Of a DNA stretch of 30,959 bases, positions 10,370-20,047 are shown piece by piece. Source of the DNA: Chara braunii (Eukaryota > Streptophyta > Charophyceae > Charales > Characeae); assembly GCA_003427395.1 (NCBI GenBank), contig BFEA01000019.1, forward strand, positions 1,922,825 through 1,953,783, in the 5' to 3' direction. The position numbers and the translations under genes are program-made. Position 1 is the first letter of the stretch. Every line of letters starts with the position of its first letter. Under the pieces are notes generated by a model. That model searched no databases. It saw only the letters and a list, made by a program, of their open reading frames with translations, and was not told the origin of the DNA.

Positions 10370-10465
10370 TTTTGTTCGATTTTATCATTTTATTTTGTTT
10401 TTTATTTTTTTTTTAGATTTTTTTAGGTTTCTTATAATTATTTATTTTATTTTCTTCCGTTTTTA
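10370..10465. repeat. T-rich tract of composite repeat A
   Basis: Runs of T with TTTTAGATT and TTTAGGTTTC boxes. The equivalent position in composite repeat B (24296-24425) has a longer T-rich tract with the same TTTTAGATT boxes and also ends near TTCATGG. Confidence 0.65.
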
Positions 10466-10880
10466 ACCATAGTCAGTCTTCATGGATTCGAGTTCGTGAA
10501 TCTGCTGCTAAACTCCGGACAGATTCGGAAGAAGAAGAAGTAGGGACTTTTATTCCCCGTCGAGACTTCAATCCCGTTGCATCTAACTGCGACACGGTGA
10601 AGGTCATGTCGTGAGGGAATGGGTCACTACAAGTGAGGGGGGAACAAAGGCGCAAACGTGAGATACAGGTGAGCCGCACGAGAAGAAGGGGGCGTGCGGG
10701 CAAAGGCAAGGTGAGAACGCAAGGCAGGGACACGCAAAGGGTGAGTAAGGAAGGCGGCGATAGCGGTAAGGGAAGTCATCTCGCTCGTGAAGGAAGTGGC
10801 GACGGGGTGAGAACACGTCAAGGGGACGGGGAGAACGCAGGGCAGATATAGGCCCGTAAGTGAAGCAGGAGGCGTGCAAG
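10466..10880. other. GA-rich stretch of composite repeat A, no gene
   Basis: Purine-rich on the plus strand, with recurring AAGGCRRGG and GTGAG boxes. Long open frames on the minus strand pass through it but are driven by low complexity and show no domain. Confidence 0.5.
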
Positions 10881-10956
10881 AAGAAGGAGAAGAAGAACAA
10901 GAACAAGAACAAGAACAAGAACAAGAACAAGAAGAAGAAGAAGAAGAAGAAGAAAA
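10881..10956. repeat. AAGAAC / AAG microsatellite
   Basis: About seven AAGAAC-type units followed by eight AAG units. It keeps minus-strand frames open, giving Ser/Cys- or Leu/Val-rich artefacts. Confidence 0.95.
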
Positions 10957-10999
10957 GGCGAGGAGAGACCACTTACCTCGCACTTGACTGTCGGTGGTA

Positions 11000-11460
11000 T
11001 TCGGAGTGTGGTATTTGAGACCTTGTACTTGAGTAGCGAGAAACTCTCTACACACACTTCGGGTGGCTTCCAGTCTGCGAGAGACGGGCGAGTCAAGGTG
11101 GTCGATGGAGGAGTTTTGTAGTGTCGTTCGGTCCTCGAGGCATCTCGCTCGGAGGGAGTAAAACAGCGGCGACGACGAGAGAGAGAATAGGTAAGTTCCC
11201 AATCTCGCAGTTGGCCGCATGATACTTCGACTGATACGATGAGCAAAATCGAATGAATCTTTCGCTCGAACATGGAAAAATACACCGCCAAGTTTCTTTT
11301 GTGTGTGCGTGTGTGTATGTGTGTGTGTGAGTGAAGAGAAGATCGGGTAAGTTCCGATCTCGCGGCTGACTTCACGGTACTTCGATTGATACGATGAGCA
11401 AAATCGAATGAATCTCCTTGAAGAACGTGGGAATATACACCGCCGCTTACGCCCGCCCAC
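11000..11460. repeat. Repeat unit shared with 24.48-24.6 kb, internally duplicated
   Basis: TTGAGACCTTGTACTTGAGT near 11015 and the following CACACTTCGGG match 24540-24590. The segments at 11190-11340 and 11345-11460 are a tandem duplication: both have GTAAGTTC, then GATACGATGAGCAAAATCG (near 11236 and 11390) and an ACACCGCC end. The core motif in reverse is the one found three times at 3054-3480. Confidence 0.7.
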
Positions 11461-11517
11461 TGACACAACTTCACTCGGCTCGCTCGCGGATTCGAGACTG
11501 CCTTTTGAGTTTGTGTG

Positions 11518-11659
11518 TGAGAGAGGGAGAGAGACGATCCTTGCCATGTGTGAGTGAGTGTGTGTGTGTGTGTGAGAGAGAGAGACGATCCTTGCCATGT
11601 GTGAGTGAGTGTGTGTCTATGTGAGAGAAAGAGAGACGATCCTTGCCATGTGTGAGTGA

Positions 11660-11696
<37 letters not shown>
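11518..11696. repeat. 51-bp minisatellite, three units, with GT and GA runs
   Basis: GACGATCCTTGCCATGTGTG starts at 11533, 11584 and 11635, an exact 51-base period, each copy followed by a GT run and a GA run of varying length. Because 51 is divisible by 3, the minus strand stays open and creates a spurious His/Thr-rich frame. Confidence 0.95.
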
Positions 11697-11699
<3 letters not shown>

Positions 11700-11753
11700 T
11701 GGGGTAAGGATGCGAGGGCTCATACCTGGTATTGGCGATGGCCTGCAGTGAGC

Positions 11754-11872
11754 GACGTCATCACGTACTTCGTTGGTTGTTGATGTCAATAGTCGCATTG
11801 TCCGTTAATAGGCAGGTGGTAGCTGTGTAGGGAAGTAGGCTCGACACCGAGCGCCAAGTAGGGAGAAGGGCC
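11754..11872 (+). repeat. Dispersed repeat R1, copy 1
   Basis: This stretch (GTCAATAGTCGCATTGTC core near 11785) matches 14969-15088 over about 120 bases with scattered substitutions. Copy 1 follows the GA/GT minisatellite and precedes a TTA-rich stretch. Copy 2 also precedes a TTA microsatellite. Confidence 0.65.
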
Positions 11873-12770
11873 TGGACGCATATATTGGTGGTGGCGAGAG
11901 CAAACTCTCATTGACATTTGGCTTTCATCGTTACGATTCTCCATTGGTGTTATATCGGTGCAATGCTGCTTTTGGAACATAGTGAATACGATCGGACAGT
12001 CAATTGTGACTGAGCATTGTCATCTTGATATTGCTTATTTCCTTTTAATTTATTATGTTTATTATTATTAATAAGATTATTACCTGGTCACGATTATGGT
12101 TAGGATACGTGTCGGCAAGGAATGTCGTTATAAGCAACAACAGTCACTAGATAGGATATAGCTCAAAACGAGGCAGGCGGTTTACCTCGGTACAACGACG
12201 ACCCGGTTGTGATGATTTAAGGCCTTGAAGAACATGCTTTTCCACTAACCGCCTGTCGCGTTCTCGACGTCGTGCCAATGGTGTACGCCTACGGCAGCGA
12301 TCGTCGAGAGAGAAAGAGAGAGAGAGACGGAGTAGTGAGAAAGAGAGAGCGACTGTGAAAGCCCCATGGAGGGAAAAATGCAGACTATTGACTGGTGGAA
12401 AAGGGTCGAGAGAGAAAGGAAAAAGGTGAGGTAGGGAGGGCGAAGTACATACTTGTATGGCATTCCAGTCGGGTGCATCGTGGCAGAGAGCGAAGAGATG
12501 TCATTTTCACCCGAATAGGGTGTACTGTCAACATTGTCTTTATGTTCTATCATTGCTGTTTTGATTTGTTGTATTCGTTGAACCTAGCCAGACCTACTGC
12601 CGGAGACGCCCGAAAGAAGAAGAGCAACATGTCGGACGAAAGGGGGAAACGAACAGGCAAAGGAAAGGAGAATCACTAATATGGGAAGGTGAAGAGGACG
12701 AACGAAACAAGAGGGAGATAGGTGTGCAACAGAAAAATTTCCATGAGAAATGAAAATTAAAAAACATTCC
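11873..12770. other. No gene; TTA-rich stretch, short repeated box, GA microsatellite
   Basis: A TTA-rich stretch at 12045-12082 is followed by ACGATTATGGTTAGGATACG, a box that recurs near 13803 after another TTA-rich stretch. A GA-rich microsatellite lies at 12303-12350. Open frames on both strands are short, overlapping and low complexity. Confidence 0.5.
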
Positions 12771-12779
12771 ATAAAAAAA

Positions 12780-13205
12780 AAATCCTTCATATTTATAAAT
12801 TATCATTCCAATATTTGTCCAATTCTAAAAATTTCAATTTAATTTGATAACTTCCCATCTAATTATGAGCTTTCCTATCCAACTANATCTATTTGTTCAA
12901 GATGGAATGAAAGTCTGGACGAGTTTATGAAATGTTTTAATTAGACTTTCATTCTACTACAACAAATATCGTCTAATTTAAATTGGATTAACCTATTTAT
13001 GACTGGAAATCCTTACTTAGAATGGCAGTCCAATTAAAATATTTCATGAACTCATCCAGACTTTCATTCCATCTCTAACATGCAGTTCAAATAAGAAGGG
13101 ATACCCCATTCTTGGAAGGAAAGTTTTCAAGTAAGACGAAAAATTTTAAAATTGGACTGACATTTTTTAAGATGGAATGAAAATTTGAAATTTATAATGT
13201 AATTT
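12780..13205. mobile_element. Palindromic MITE-like element
   Basis: AT-rich and internally palindromic. The inner arms 12900-12955 and 13019-13074 (56 bases each, 63-base spacer) are reverse complements with 6 differences, the four outermost being transitions. Weaker inverted similarity extends outward: TTTATAAATTATCATTCC near 12796 pairs with sequence near 13170-13195. There is no coding capacity. Size and structure fit a non-autonomous DNA element. Outer ends and target-site duplication could not be set with confidence. One unresolved base (n) lies at 12886. Confidence 0.65.
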
Positions 13206-14490
13206 TACTCTAGAATGATTATTTAATTATGAAAAATTTTTATGTTGTGTAGAATAAGGGTGTAGAATGGACGTAGAGAAATAAGTGGAGTGCGCAGTGA
13301 GATAAGGGTGAGAGAGAATGTGCTCACATCGATAGGAAAGGGGGGGAGGAGCCCGATCTTGACTGTGCAGAGACGGAAAGATAGCCTGTATACATTGATC
13401 CTTACTGTGTTTACCGTTTTATATTTGCCTATTATGCTTATTATTATCATTTTTTATTATTGTTTATTTATTTATCTATATTATTATTATTACCGTACTC
13501 TGATCTTAGCAATGATCACCGCTATGCATGAAGATGACTATGAGCAAGAAGGAAGGGGGAAACGGTTGTGCTGCTCGAAACTGCATAGGTTAGTTGGATA
13601 AGGGGGAAAGAGAAGATAAGGAGGAATGGAGAAGGTGGTAAACACAGGAGGGTGCTTACCTGGATTATCGGTGTCCTACCACTTCCCTTGCATGCATTGG
13701 ACCTGAAAGATAGCATATACGCTTTTACTAACGCTATATTACTGATATTATTATTATCAGTACTATTACTGTTCCTGTTATTATCTTGTTGTAAACCTTA
13801 TCGTGATTATGGTTATATACGTCAGAAGGATCGAACCAGACGATCTGCCCAAGGTATATATGACTGATGGATAAGGACTCACAACTTGCCGTATTGCCCA
13901 GAGCTAGGCAACACCACTGAGAAAAGTGGCGGGGGTTACTCGTGTCGATCCTGCAAATCCTAGCGAACTGTCCTTCCGAACACCATGGATGTGTATGTGT
14001 CTCCATGGAAGAAAGCATGACTGTGCCAGACTGTTTTCGCTGGTGTATCATGATGTTGAACCTGGACAGACAGTCTGCACAGGACGCATTTGACTCATGA
14101 ATAAAGGAATGGCTCAACACGGTGCCCAACATTCGTGAGACCCTGAGAGAGAGAAAGGTGGTTGACTCTACTCACGCCGACCTTGCAATCCTAATCAGAC
14201 TGTCAGTCGAAAACCCTGACCATAATGGCAGTAAGTTTGAGAAACTAATCGGTCACGGTCGTGAAACCCTTTCTACGCACCCTATCAGTCATATGTGTGT
14301 ATATGCATGTGTATGTATGTGTGTGAGTATAAGAGAGAGGGAAAGAGAGAGAGCAGGCAAGCACGACATACCTTCCACAGGGGCTGATCAGATACCAACA
14401 CAAGTGAACAAACTGGGATTAGAATTCTCAGCAAACAGGTCAACAGGGCAGCATTTCCTCACGGAAGTGCTGAGTTCTTAGCTTATGACT
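13206..14490. other. No gene; TTA-rich stretches and small dispersed repeat
   Basis: TTA/TTAT-rich stretches lie at 13433-13495 and 13736-13790. A ~35-base box with ATCCTGCAAATCCTAGC at 13938-13972 recurs in diverged form at 14171-14205. GA and GT runs occur at 14297-14353. No reading frame is convincing. Confidence 0.45.
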
Positions 14491-14499
14491 GAGCGGGTG

Positions 14500-14830
14500 T
14501 TTAGTCAGACGTAGTCAGACGCGGTCAGACGCAGTCGGACACAGTCAGACAAAGTCTGTCAAACAAAACAGACACAATCAGCTAATCAAAACAGACGCGT
14601 TCTGTCAAACTAAACAGACAAAGTTAACTAATCAAAACAGACACGTTCTTTCAAACAAAACAGACACAGTCAGCTAATCAAAACAGACACGTTTTGTCAA
14701 TCAAAACAGGCACAGTCAATCAATCGAAACAGATACAGTCAGTCGATCAAGCAGACACAATCAGTCAAATCGAATAGACACAGGCGGTCAGACAAGTGGG
14801 CACAGACGAAGAGACAGACAGTGGCGAATA
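14500..14830 (+). repeat. Minisatellite with growing unit length (10 to 46 to 23 bp)
   Basis: It begins with 10-11-base units of GTCAGACGCR type (14504-14550). It then has 46-base units with AATCAAAACAGAC starting at 14584, 14630 and 14676, and ends in about 23-base units of the TCAATCRAAACAGRYACAG type (14697-14785). All share a CAGAC core, so larger units seem to have arisen from smaller ones. Confidence 0.85.
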
Positions 14831-14968
14831 AACCAACAAGAGAGGCAGACAAACAGCAAGACAGGGCAGGCACGGATACAGGCACAGACAGACTCAAACA
14901 GATCACATGATATATATATAAAATAAAAAAAAAGGGTGTCTGGTCTTAGCAATATGTTACGATGGGCC

Positions 14969-15088
14969 GACATCGTTATGATGTAGGTTGGCTGCTGAAG
15001 TCAATAGTTGCATTGTCAGCTCATAGGATGGGTAGTAGTCGGGTGATAGTAGTCTGTGCACTAAGCACCAAATAAGGGAAGGGCTCAA
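14969..15088 (+). repeat. Dispersed repeat R1, copy 2
   Basis: Matches 11754-11872, with AGTCAATAGTTGCATTGTC near 14999 as the best conserved block and an AAGCACCAAATAAGGGAAGG block near 15063. Confidence 0.65.
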
Positions 15089-15237
15089 AGTACTCATGTC
15101 GGTACTGTTGAATGTCTGTTCTCGCAGACATTCGGGTTCAAGGTCAGTGCCTTTCTGTTTTTCAGACTGTGATAGGGCTCCTTGTTTCAATGAGAAATTG
15201 CGATCTGAAATCTGATAGTTGGACATTGACTTCTTTA

Positions 15238-15267
15238 CTCATATTATTACTATTGATATTATTACCG

Positions 15268-15303
<36 letters not shown>

Positions 15304-15350
15304 TATTACAATTATTACTATTATTATTTTTGTCATTATTATTACAATGA
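15238..15350. repeat. TTA microsatellite 1
   Basis: TTA/TTAC-type repeats, pure from about 15270 to 15297. Gives poly-Tyr and poly-Asn artefact frames. Confidence 0.95.
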
Positions 15351-15377
15351 TGTGTAACGAAGGCAAGCCTCGTGCCC

Positions 15378-15800
15378 ACCCTAAGTGAAGGCAGACCAGA
15401 ATATCCACCATAGGCCTTTTTATTTAGCATTTTGTGAAATGGGTACCAGGCAGTTGCAGCACACCAGTTGGTTGGTATGCATATGGGGCCCGTCTGCATT
15501 GGCCTAGGCGCAGACACTGGAGCCAATCGCAAGCTCAAGGGAGACAGCCCACGCGCCACTAGGGCATATAGGCAGAAAAGGGTGCAGGGGCTAGGATCTT
15601 GGTTTGTGCGACATTGTCGGCAAGCTGCTGCATTGTGAAGTGAGCGCGTGCATGTTGTGCGAGAAGGTCGCGGGCGCGGCTGGGATGCAAGGCGCAGGCA
15701 GCCATAGCCAGATTGCAGGGGACAGAGAGGGTTGGCGGTGAAGGAGGTCTTCGGGAAGGAGGCGCAGTGTAGGAAGAGCGCCAACATCATTCAGAGGGAG
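15378..15800 (+). repeat. Dispersed repeat R2, copy 1
   Basis: It starts with ACCCTAAGTGAAGGCAGACC (15378-15397) directly after a TTA microsatellite. The same start recurs at 16178 after a second TTA microsatellite, and in reverse orientation at 30717-30736. Internally, GGCAGTTGCAGC near 15453 matches the reverse copy. A 184-codon minus-strand frame (15239-15790) runs through it and into the TTA tract. It has no domain and I read it as incidental. Confidence 0.7.
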
Positions 15801-15990
15801 AATTACATTGGGTTCTGTTGGTGGTGTAGCCGTTGTACGTGGACATTGACTCGTGATCCCGCGGTATCATTCCCGTATGGATGTCTTTGGCTCCAATGTG
15901 CTATCTATCCTTTGCTTGACTACTTGGACTTCGGCATGAATTACAGTTAGGCTTTCTATTTTATTTTTTTTTATTCACATTCATGCGCCT
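15801..15990. other. Spacer, no gene
   Basis: Sequence between the R2 repeat and the second TTA tract. No repeat or frame stands out. Confidence 0.3.
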
Positions 15991-15992
15991 TG

Positions 15993-16046
15993 CATTATTA
16001 TTATTATCATTATTATTATTATTTCTATTATTATTATTATTATTAA

Positions 16047-16104
<58 letters not shown>

Positions 16105-16129
16105 GTTATTATTATTATTATTATTATTT
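15993..16129. repeat. TTA microsatellite 2
   Basis: About 45 TTA units with a few interruptions. Translates to poly-Asn on the minus strand. Confidence 0.97.
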
Positions 16130-16177
16130 TGGAGGAAAAGTGCTCGTTCGTAATGATCATAGACTGATTTTGTTCCC

Positions 16178-16480
16178 GCCCTAAGTGAAGGCAAGCCTGA
16201 ATATCTGCAAAGGGCTTTTATCTCGACATTTCAAAGGTAGATCCCAGACAGTGCTGCATGCCAGGTGGTGGACCTCGTGCTAGAGGTTATAACAGAAGAT
16301 TCAGCTGGGCATGTAGCGGGGCCCTAGGCACACGCAGCAAAAGGGCCAGCATAATAGAAAGAGGTCGCGGGCTACTGAGAACGCAGCAGTGTCATTGCAT
16401 CCGAGCACAGGCGCTGAGTGGCATGGGTCGCAGCTGGATAGTGGAACACATGCGAGACTATGAATAGGCATTTGGAAAAC
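16178..16480 (+). repeat. Dispersed repeat R2, copy 2
   Basis: GCCCTAAGTGAAGGCAAGCC (16178-16197), then an AATATCTGC box and GGGCTTTTAT as in copy 1. GCGGGGCCCTAGGCACACGC near 16316 corresponds to the GGCCTAGGCGCAGAC box near 15503. Confidence 0.65.
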
Positions 16481-17170
16481 AGCAAGCATGAACCCACACC
16501 GTCTTGCAAACAGGCGGGACAACAAGCACATATGCATGGTCCTCAAAACAGACATACGGGACAGCTAGCGGGTCGTTGCGCCCAGGGCTGTGTGGCGAAA
16601 CCAAAAGGTGAATGTGTATGGACTAAGAGAAGGGAATAACAGGAGGAAGATAAGGAAAAGGAGAGAGAATGAGATAGGGGAAATGAAGGAGAGAATGAGA
16701 GAAAAATGAAAAGTAAAAAGAGAGGAAGATATCAAACGACTTGATATAGTACATCAATTAGACATCTTATGTTTTTGTGACCCCTTGCTCCATGCGGGAT
16801 CATTCAAGTCTCGAACAACTGTCTCGCTATGTGAACATCTTTTTTGGATGTGGAGGCAGGGGGATTGACTTCGTGCAGTCTTCCCTTGCTTAATAAGACC
16901 ACCTGACCAGTGATAAGGGATGGGGTTCACATTGGATTGAAGGACTTGTGCATGATATGATCGGATACTGTAATGATGGACTGCATCAACTAACTCTTGA
17001 CTATGCTTACATACTCTCAAAAAGTCCAAAGCTAACACAGCCAGGGATTAGGCGGACGAGTTTAAGACGTGGAGTACAAACCTCGTATGGCCTACCTGCA
17101 TAATCTTAAAGGCTTCCGAATGACCCTGGGCTCAATTGCCATTAAAAGCAACAACCGAATCACCGAGAAA
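16481..17170. other. No gene; GA-rich stretch then mixed sequence
   Basis: 16620-16730 is GA-rich. The rest has no convincing frame. It leads directly into the second hairpin array. Confidence 0.4.
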
Positions 17171-17174
17171 AACT

Positions 17175-18145
17175 AACACGGACAGTGCTAAGGGTAGCAA
17201 GGCTCCGAGAAGCCTGCCTTATCACACTAATAACACGGACAGTGATAAGAGTAGCAAGGCTCCGNNNNNNNNNNNNNNNNNNNNNNNNNNNNNNNNNNNN
17301 NNNNNNNNNNNNNNNNNNNNNNNNNNNNNNNNNNNNNNNNNNNNNNNNNNNNNNNNNNNNNNNNNNNNNNNNNNNNNNNNNNNNNNNNNNNNNNNNNNNN
17401 NNNNNNNNNNNNNNNNNNNNNNNNNNNNNNNNNNNNNNNNNNNNNNNNNNNNNNNNNNNNNNNNNNNNNNNNNNNNNNNNNNNNNNNNNNNNNNNNNNNN
17501 NNNNNNNNNNNNNNNNNNNNNNNNNNNNNNNNNNNNNNNNNNNNNNNNNNNNNNNNNNNNNNNNNNNNNNNNNNNNNNNNNNNNNNNNNNNNNNNNNNNN
17601 NNNNNNNNNNNNNNNNNNNNNNNNNNNNNNNNNNNNNNNNNNNNNNNNNNNNNNNNNNNNNNNNNNNNNNNNNNNNNNNNNNNNNNNNNNNNNNNNNNNN
17701 NNNNNNNNNNNNNNNNNNNNNNNNNNNNNNNNNNNNNNNNNNNNNNNNNNNNNNNNNNNNNNNNNNNNNNNNNNNNNNNNNNNCACTAATGACACGGACG
17801 AAGTGATAAGAGTAGCAAGGCTCCGAGAAACCTGCCTTATCACACTAATGACACGGACGAAGTGATAAGAGTAGCACGGCTCCGAGAAACCTGCCTTATC
17901 GCACTAATGACACGGACGGATTGATAAAAGTAGCAAGGTTCCGAGAAGCCTGCCTTATCGCGCTAATGACACGGACGATGTAATAAGAGTAGAAAGGCTT
18001 CGAGAAACCCGCCTTATTACCATTTGGCCTTGATCTAATGCGGGACAGTGAATAGGAGAAACAAGGCCCTCGAGGTCTGTCCTATCACAAACAGACGCTA
18101 AAATAAGATGGGTAGATCCTGAGCGGTCTACCATATTACTACCAA
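17175..18145. repeat. Tandem array of 59-bp hairpin units, interrupted by assembly gap
   Basis: Units start CTAAYRACACGGAC and repeat every 57 bases on the left and 59 on the right (CACTAAT at 17784, 17843, 17902, then CGCTAAT at 17961). Most can fold with an 8-bp stem around a ~25-base insert: GTGATAAG (17803-17810) with CTTATCAC (17836-17843); GTGATAAG (17862-17869) with CTTATCGC (17895-17902, one G-T pair); GTAATAAG (17980-17987) with CTTATTAC (18013-18020). The unit from 17902 keeps only a GATAA/TTATC core. Two diverged units follow: GTGAATAGG/CCTATCAC (18048-18088) and ATGGGTAGA/TCTACCAT (18107-18134). The stems covary, which a simple satellite would not need. Confidence 0.85.
17265..17783. 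other. Assembly gap (519 Ns) inside the hairpin array
   Basis: A run of 519 unresolved bases lies between array units on both sides, so the missing sequence is very probably more of the same 59-bp repeat. Open frames that cross it are meaningless. Confidence 0.98.
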
Positions 18146-18411
18146 CCTTCTCAATAAAATTAGATCAACCGATTACTAAGAGACTGCTTCTGATTCTATT
18201 AAGGAGAGGATAAGTGAAATCTTGACCCTGAGAGACTTATCATTCTATCTTGAAACTTCTTATTTGATTCCTATCATATGACTCCTTTCCAAAACAAGTT
18301 GATGGACTTGTTTGTGCATACCAAGAAGAAAGAAGAAAATGGTAGGAACTATGCAGGATGAATCAACAAGAAAAACTTCGGTAAATAGTCCCTAGAGGGA
18401 TAAAAAAAAAG
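18146..18411. other. No gene seen
   Basis: Spacer between the hairpin array and the gag remnant. It may be the 5' part of the same decayed element, but I could not follow a frame through the A-run near 18405. Confidence 0.35.
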
Positions 18412-18800
18412 GATAACCTGAAGGCATATCTACAGTTACTGCGTCAATAAAAGGGGGAATGAACTATTGTTAATTTCCTGAACGGTACGGCAACAACCTG
18501 ACAAATGGTTGAGGATGGAGGCTAGATAGTGGGTCATCAATGAGCTTCGATCTCCAGGTCACAAGTCTAGAAGGAATCTTCTAGACCTCAACGTAGGAAA
18601 GAGGATGTTAAGTTTCTCTCGGATTGTGTTGTGCCTACAGGTTCATCACTCTTAGAGAAAGTTACGAAAGAGAACCGTAAGAAACTGCAATTTTGTTATC
18701 ATTGGATAACAGGTCGGTAGAATTCCGACTCAACTTCTACATGGCTTGATACCCACACCTAAGACAAAACCCGAAAAAGGAACGGATGGATCTTCCCCTG
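18412..18800 (+). pseudogene. Decayed gag fragment with zinc-knuckle remnant, seven or more in-frame stops
   Basis: One plus-strand frame can be read from about 18412 to 18720 without a frameshift. It starts DNLKAYLQLLRQ and later has KEDVKFLSDCVVPTG and KENRKKLQFCYHW. The last part looks like the basic lead-in and start of a CCHC zinc knuckle, with the second Cys replaced by Trp and the His position now a stop. Stops fall at 18448, 18460, 18499, 18523, 18541, 18568 and 18718, all TAA, TAG or TGA without indels. That pattern fits C-to-T (or G-to-A) mutation rather than random decay. It is related at DNA level to 8584-8630. It encodes no functional product. The gag assignment is an inference from composition and the knuckle spacing. 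Confidence 0.5.
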
Positions 18801-19105
18801 TGTCTAAGCCTGAAATGTCCTAAGTCACTTTCGAAGGTCTTTGAAAAGTGAAGGGGCTGGGCAGTAGGAGTCAGAAGTAGGAAGAAATGTCGTTTCAAGG
18901 TTTTGGGGAGTGAGAGACTTGCTATGAATGGGTTAAAGGTTGACGTTGGTAGCGCATTTTGTGTCTGCATTTGTATGCGTGTATGTGACTTTCTTGCATT
19001 GGCACAGGTGTTGGGCCGTGGACTGTCTTCTGAATTTGGATTGTCATCTAGGATATTATGACAGGGTGCACCACAATTGTGAAGTGAGGTCTACCACTCA
19101 TTCAG
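18801..19105. other. No gene seen
   Basis: Probable continuation of the decayed retroelement, with further stops in the gag frame. A 77-codon minus-strand open stretch (18737-18970) has no domain. Confidence 0.35.
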
Positions 19106-19108
19106 CTC

Positions 19109-19160
19109 CCCTGATATACATATATACTTATATATGTATATATATATATATATATATATG
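19109..19160. repeat. TA microsatellite
   Basis: Alternating T and A with a few C/G interruptions, pure from about 19137 to 19158. Confidence 0.95.
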
Positions 19161-19394
19161 TCTATGAACAAGGCATAATCTGGTTTGAGTTAGGCAAGTT
19201 ATCGTCTAGGATTCTGTTGAGATCTCGAGAGAGTGGGAGATTACAAAAAAGTGTTAGACATTGGCATTGTCTCATATGGTCAACAAGGAACGTAGATTCA
19301 CTATCATGGGTAGTTAAGCGTGGAAGATTGTCTGGAAAGTCGACCTGATTAGATTGTCGGTCCGAGGAAGTTAGCACCTCGGGGCGCGATATAC

Positions 19395-19738
19395 GGGTCA
19401 GTCTTTAGACGTTCTACCGCGCGTATGCCTATGCTACGGCGATCGAGAAAATGCCCTCGGCTGACCTACCTCTGCAATTGCATATAAAAGCCTTCACACG
19501 TGGGTCAGTAGGTCAGCAGGGATACACCCACCTAAGTGATGGTGACAGCTCCCGTAGGTGGAGGTAAGTTGTACCTTGCGGGATCTCTAACCTGTCGTAG
19601 GGGTTCGCGAGAGGTATAGCACACGTGCACGGTTGGAGTGGTATTTTGCTAAGGCAACTCAAGACTCCTGTGTGATGCAATCGTGAGGTCCGATACTAAA
19701 TTACTTTGCGTCTGGGTGTGGGACCGCCGCGCGCGACA
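19395..19738 (+). mobile_element. 3' part of an LTR (element 1)
   Basis: Ends in CGACA two bases before a tRNA-Asp primer-binding site, as an LTR should. It has a TATA box (TATAAAA near 19483) and aligns along its length with 27985-28385, which also precedes such a site. Matching blocks include GACCTACC/GACCTACG, CACGTGGGTCAGTAG/CACGTGGGTTAGTAG and CCTGTCGTAGGGG/CCTGTTGTAGGGG. The 5' boundary is not visible: similarity to the second copy fades near 19395, but the true LTR may start earlier. AGGTAAGT at 19562-19569 is a near-ideal splice donor downstream of the TATA box. Confidence 0.8.
19481..19489 (+). promoter_or_regulatory. TATA box in the element 1 LTR
   Basis: CATATAAAAG sits in the middle of the conserved LTR block. 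Transcription would be expected to start about 25-30 bases downstream, near 19513, which would define the R region. The related LTR near 28 kb has TTTTAAAA at the same place, a weaker match. Confidence 0.6.
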
Positions 19739-19740
19739 GA

Positions 19741-19760
19741 TGGCGTTGTTGCCGGGGATC
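19741..19760 (+). promoter_or_regulatory. tRNA-Asp primer-binding site (element 1)
   Basis: TGGCGTTGTTGCCGGGGATC is complementary to the 3' end of plant-type tRNA-Asp (ending CCCCGGCAACGGCGCCA) except at two C-to-T positions. It begins two bases after the LTR end and would prime minus-strand DNA synthesis by reverse transcriptase. Several plant Ty3/gypsy lineages are known to use tRNA-Asp. Confidence 0.85.
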
Positions 19761-20047
19761 TCGCTTCCTAACCGAGGTCCTTAGTGAAAGAACTCGGGTA
19801 AGGTAAAACGATGATCCAGGTAGAACAACAACTTAAACTTACTAAAATTAAATTTGACTAAAGATTTAAAGTTGGGAAGACGTTCAAGAGTAGTCGAGGT
19901 CAATACGGTAACTTAGGGATACAAATAAAACATTGATCAAAGACAGCCAGTAACAAAGGTTGCTCTAAGTAAGAGCAAAGGACATTACGTGAATCATAGA
20001 TTATCTAAGACATTGATAAACGCTCGTCTGCGCTTAAAATCAACAAC
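19761..20047 (+). other. Untranslated leader of element 1
   Basis: AT-leaning leader between the primer-binding site and ORF1. Its first ~45 bases align with the sequence after the second primer-binding site (28407-28455; both reach an ACTYGGGTA box), confirming that the two elements are related beyond the LTR. It has no open frame. Confidence 0.6.

Noticed and set aside
10627-11798. Two overlapping minus-strand open frames of 323 and 326 codons
   Set aside because: They owe their length to the AAGAAC microsatellite, GT/GA runs and a 51-bp in-phase repeat; composition is His/Thr/Ser or Leu/Val runs and no domain is seen.
15239-16194. Minus-strand frames with long Asn tracts (15239-15790 and 15961-16194)
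   Set aside because: The Asn runs are translated TTA microsatellites and the rest lies in a dispersed repeat.
17136-17865. Three open frames of 217-227 codons
   Set aside because: They run through 519 Ns and the hairpin satellite; not real coding sequence.
17175-18145. CRISPR array
   Set aside because: The whole 59-bp unit is repeated with no unique spacers.
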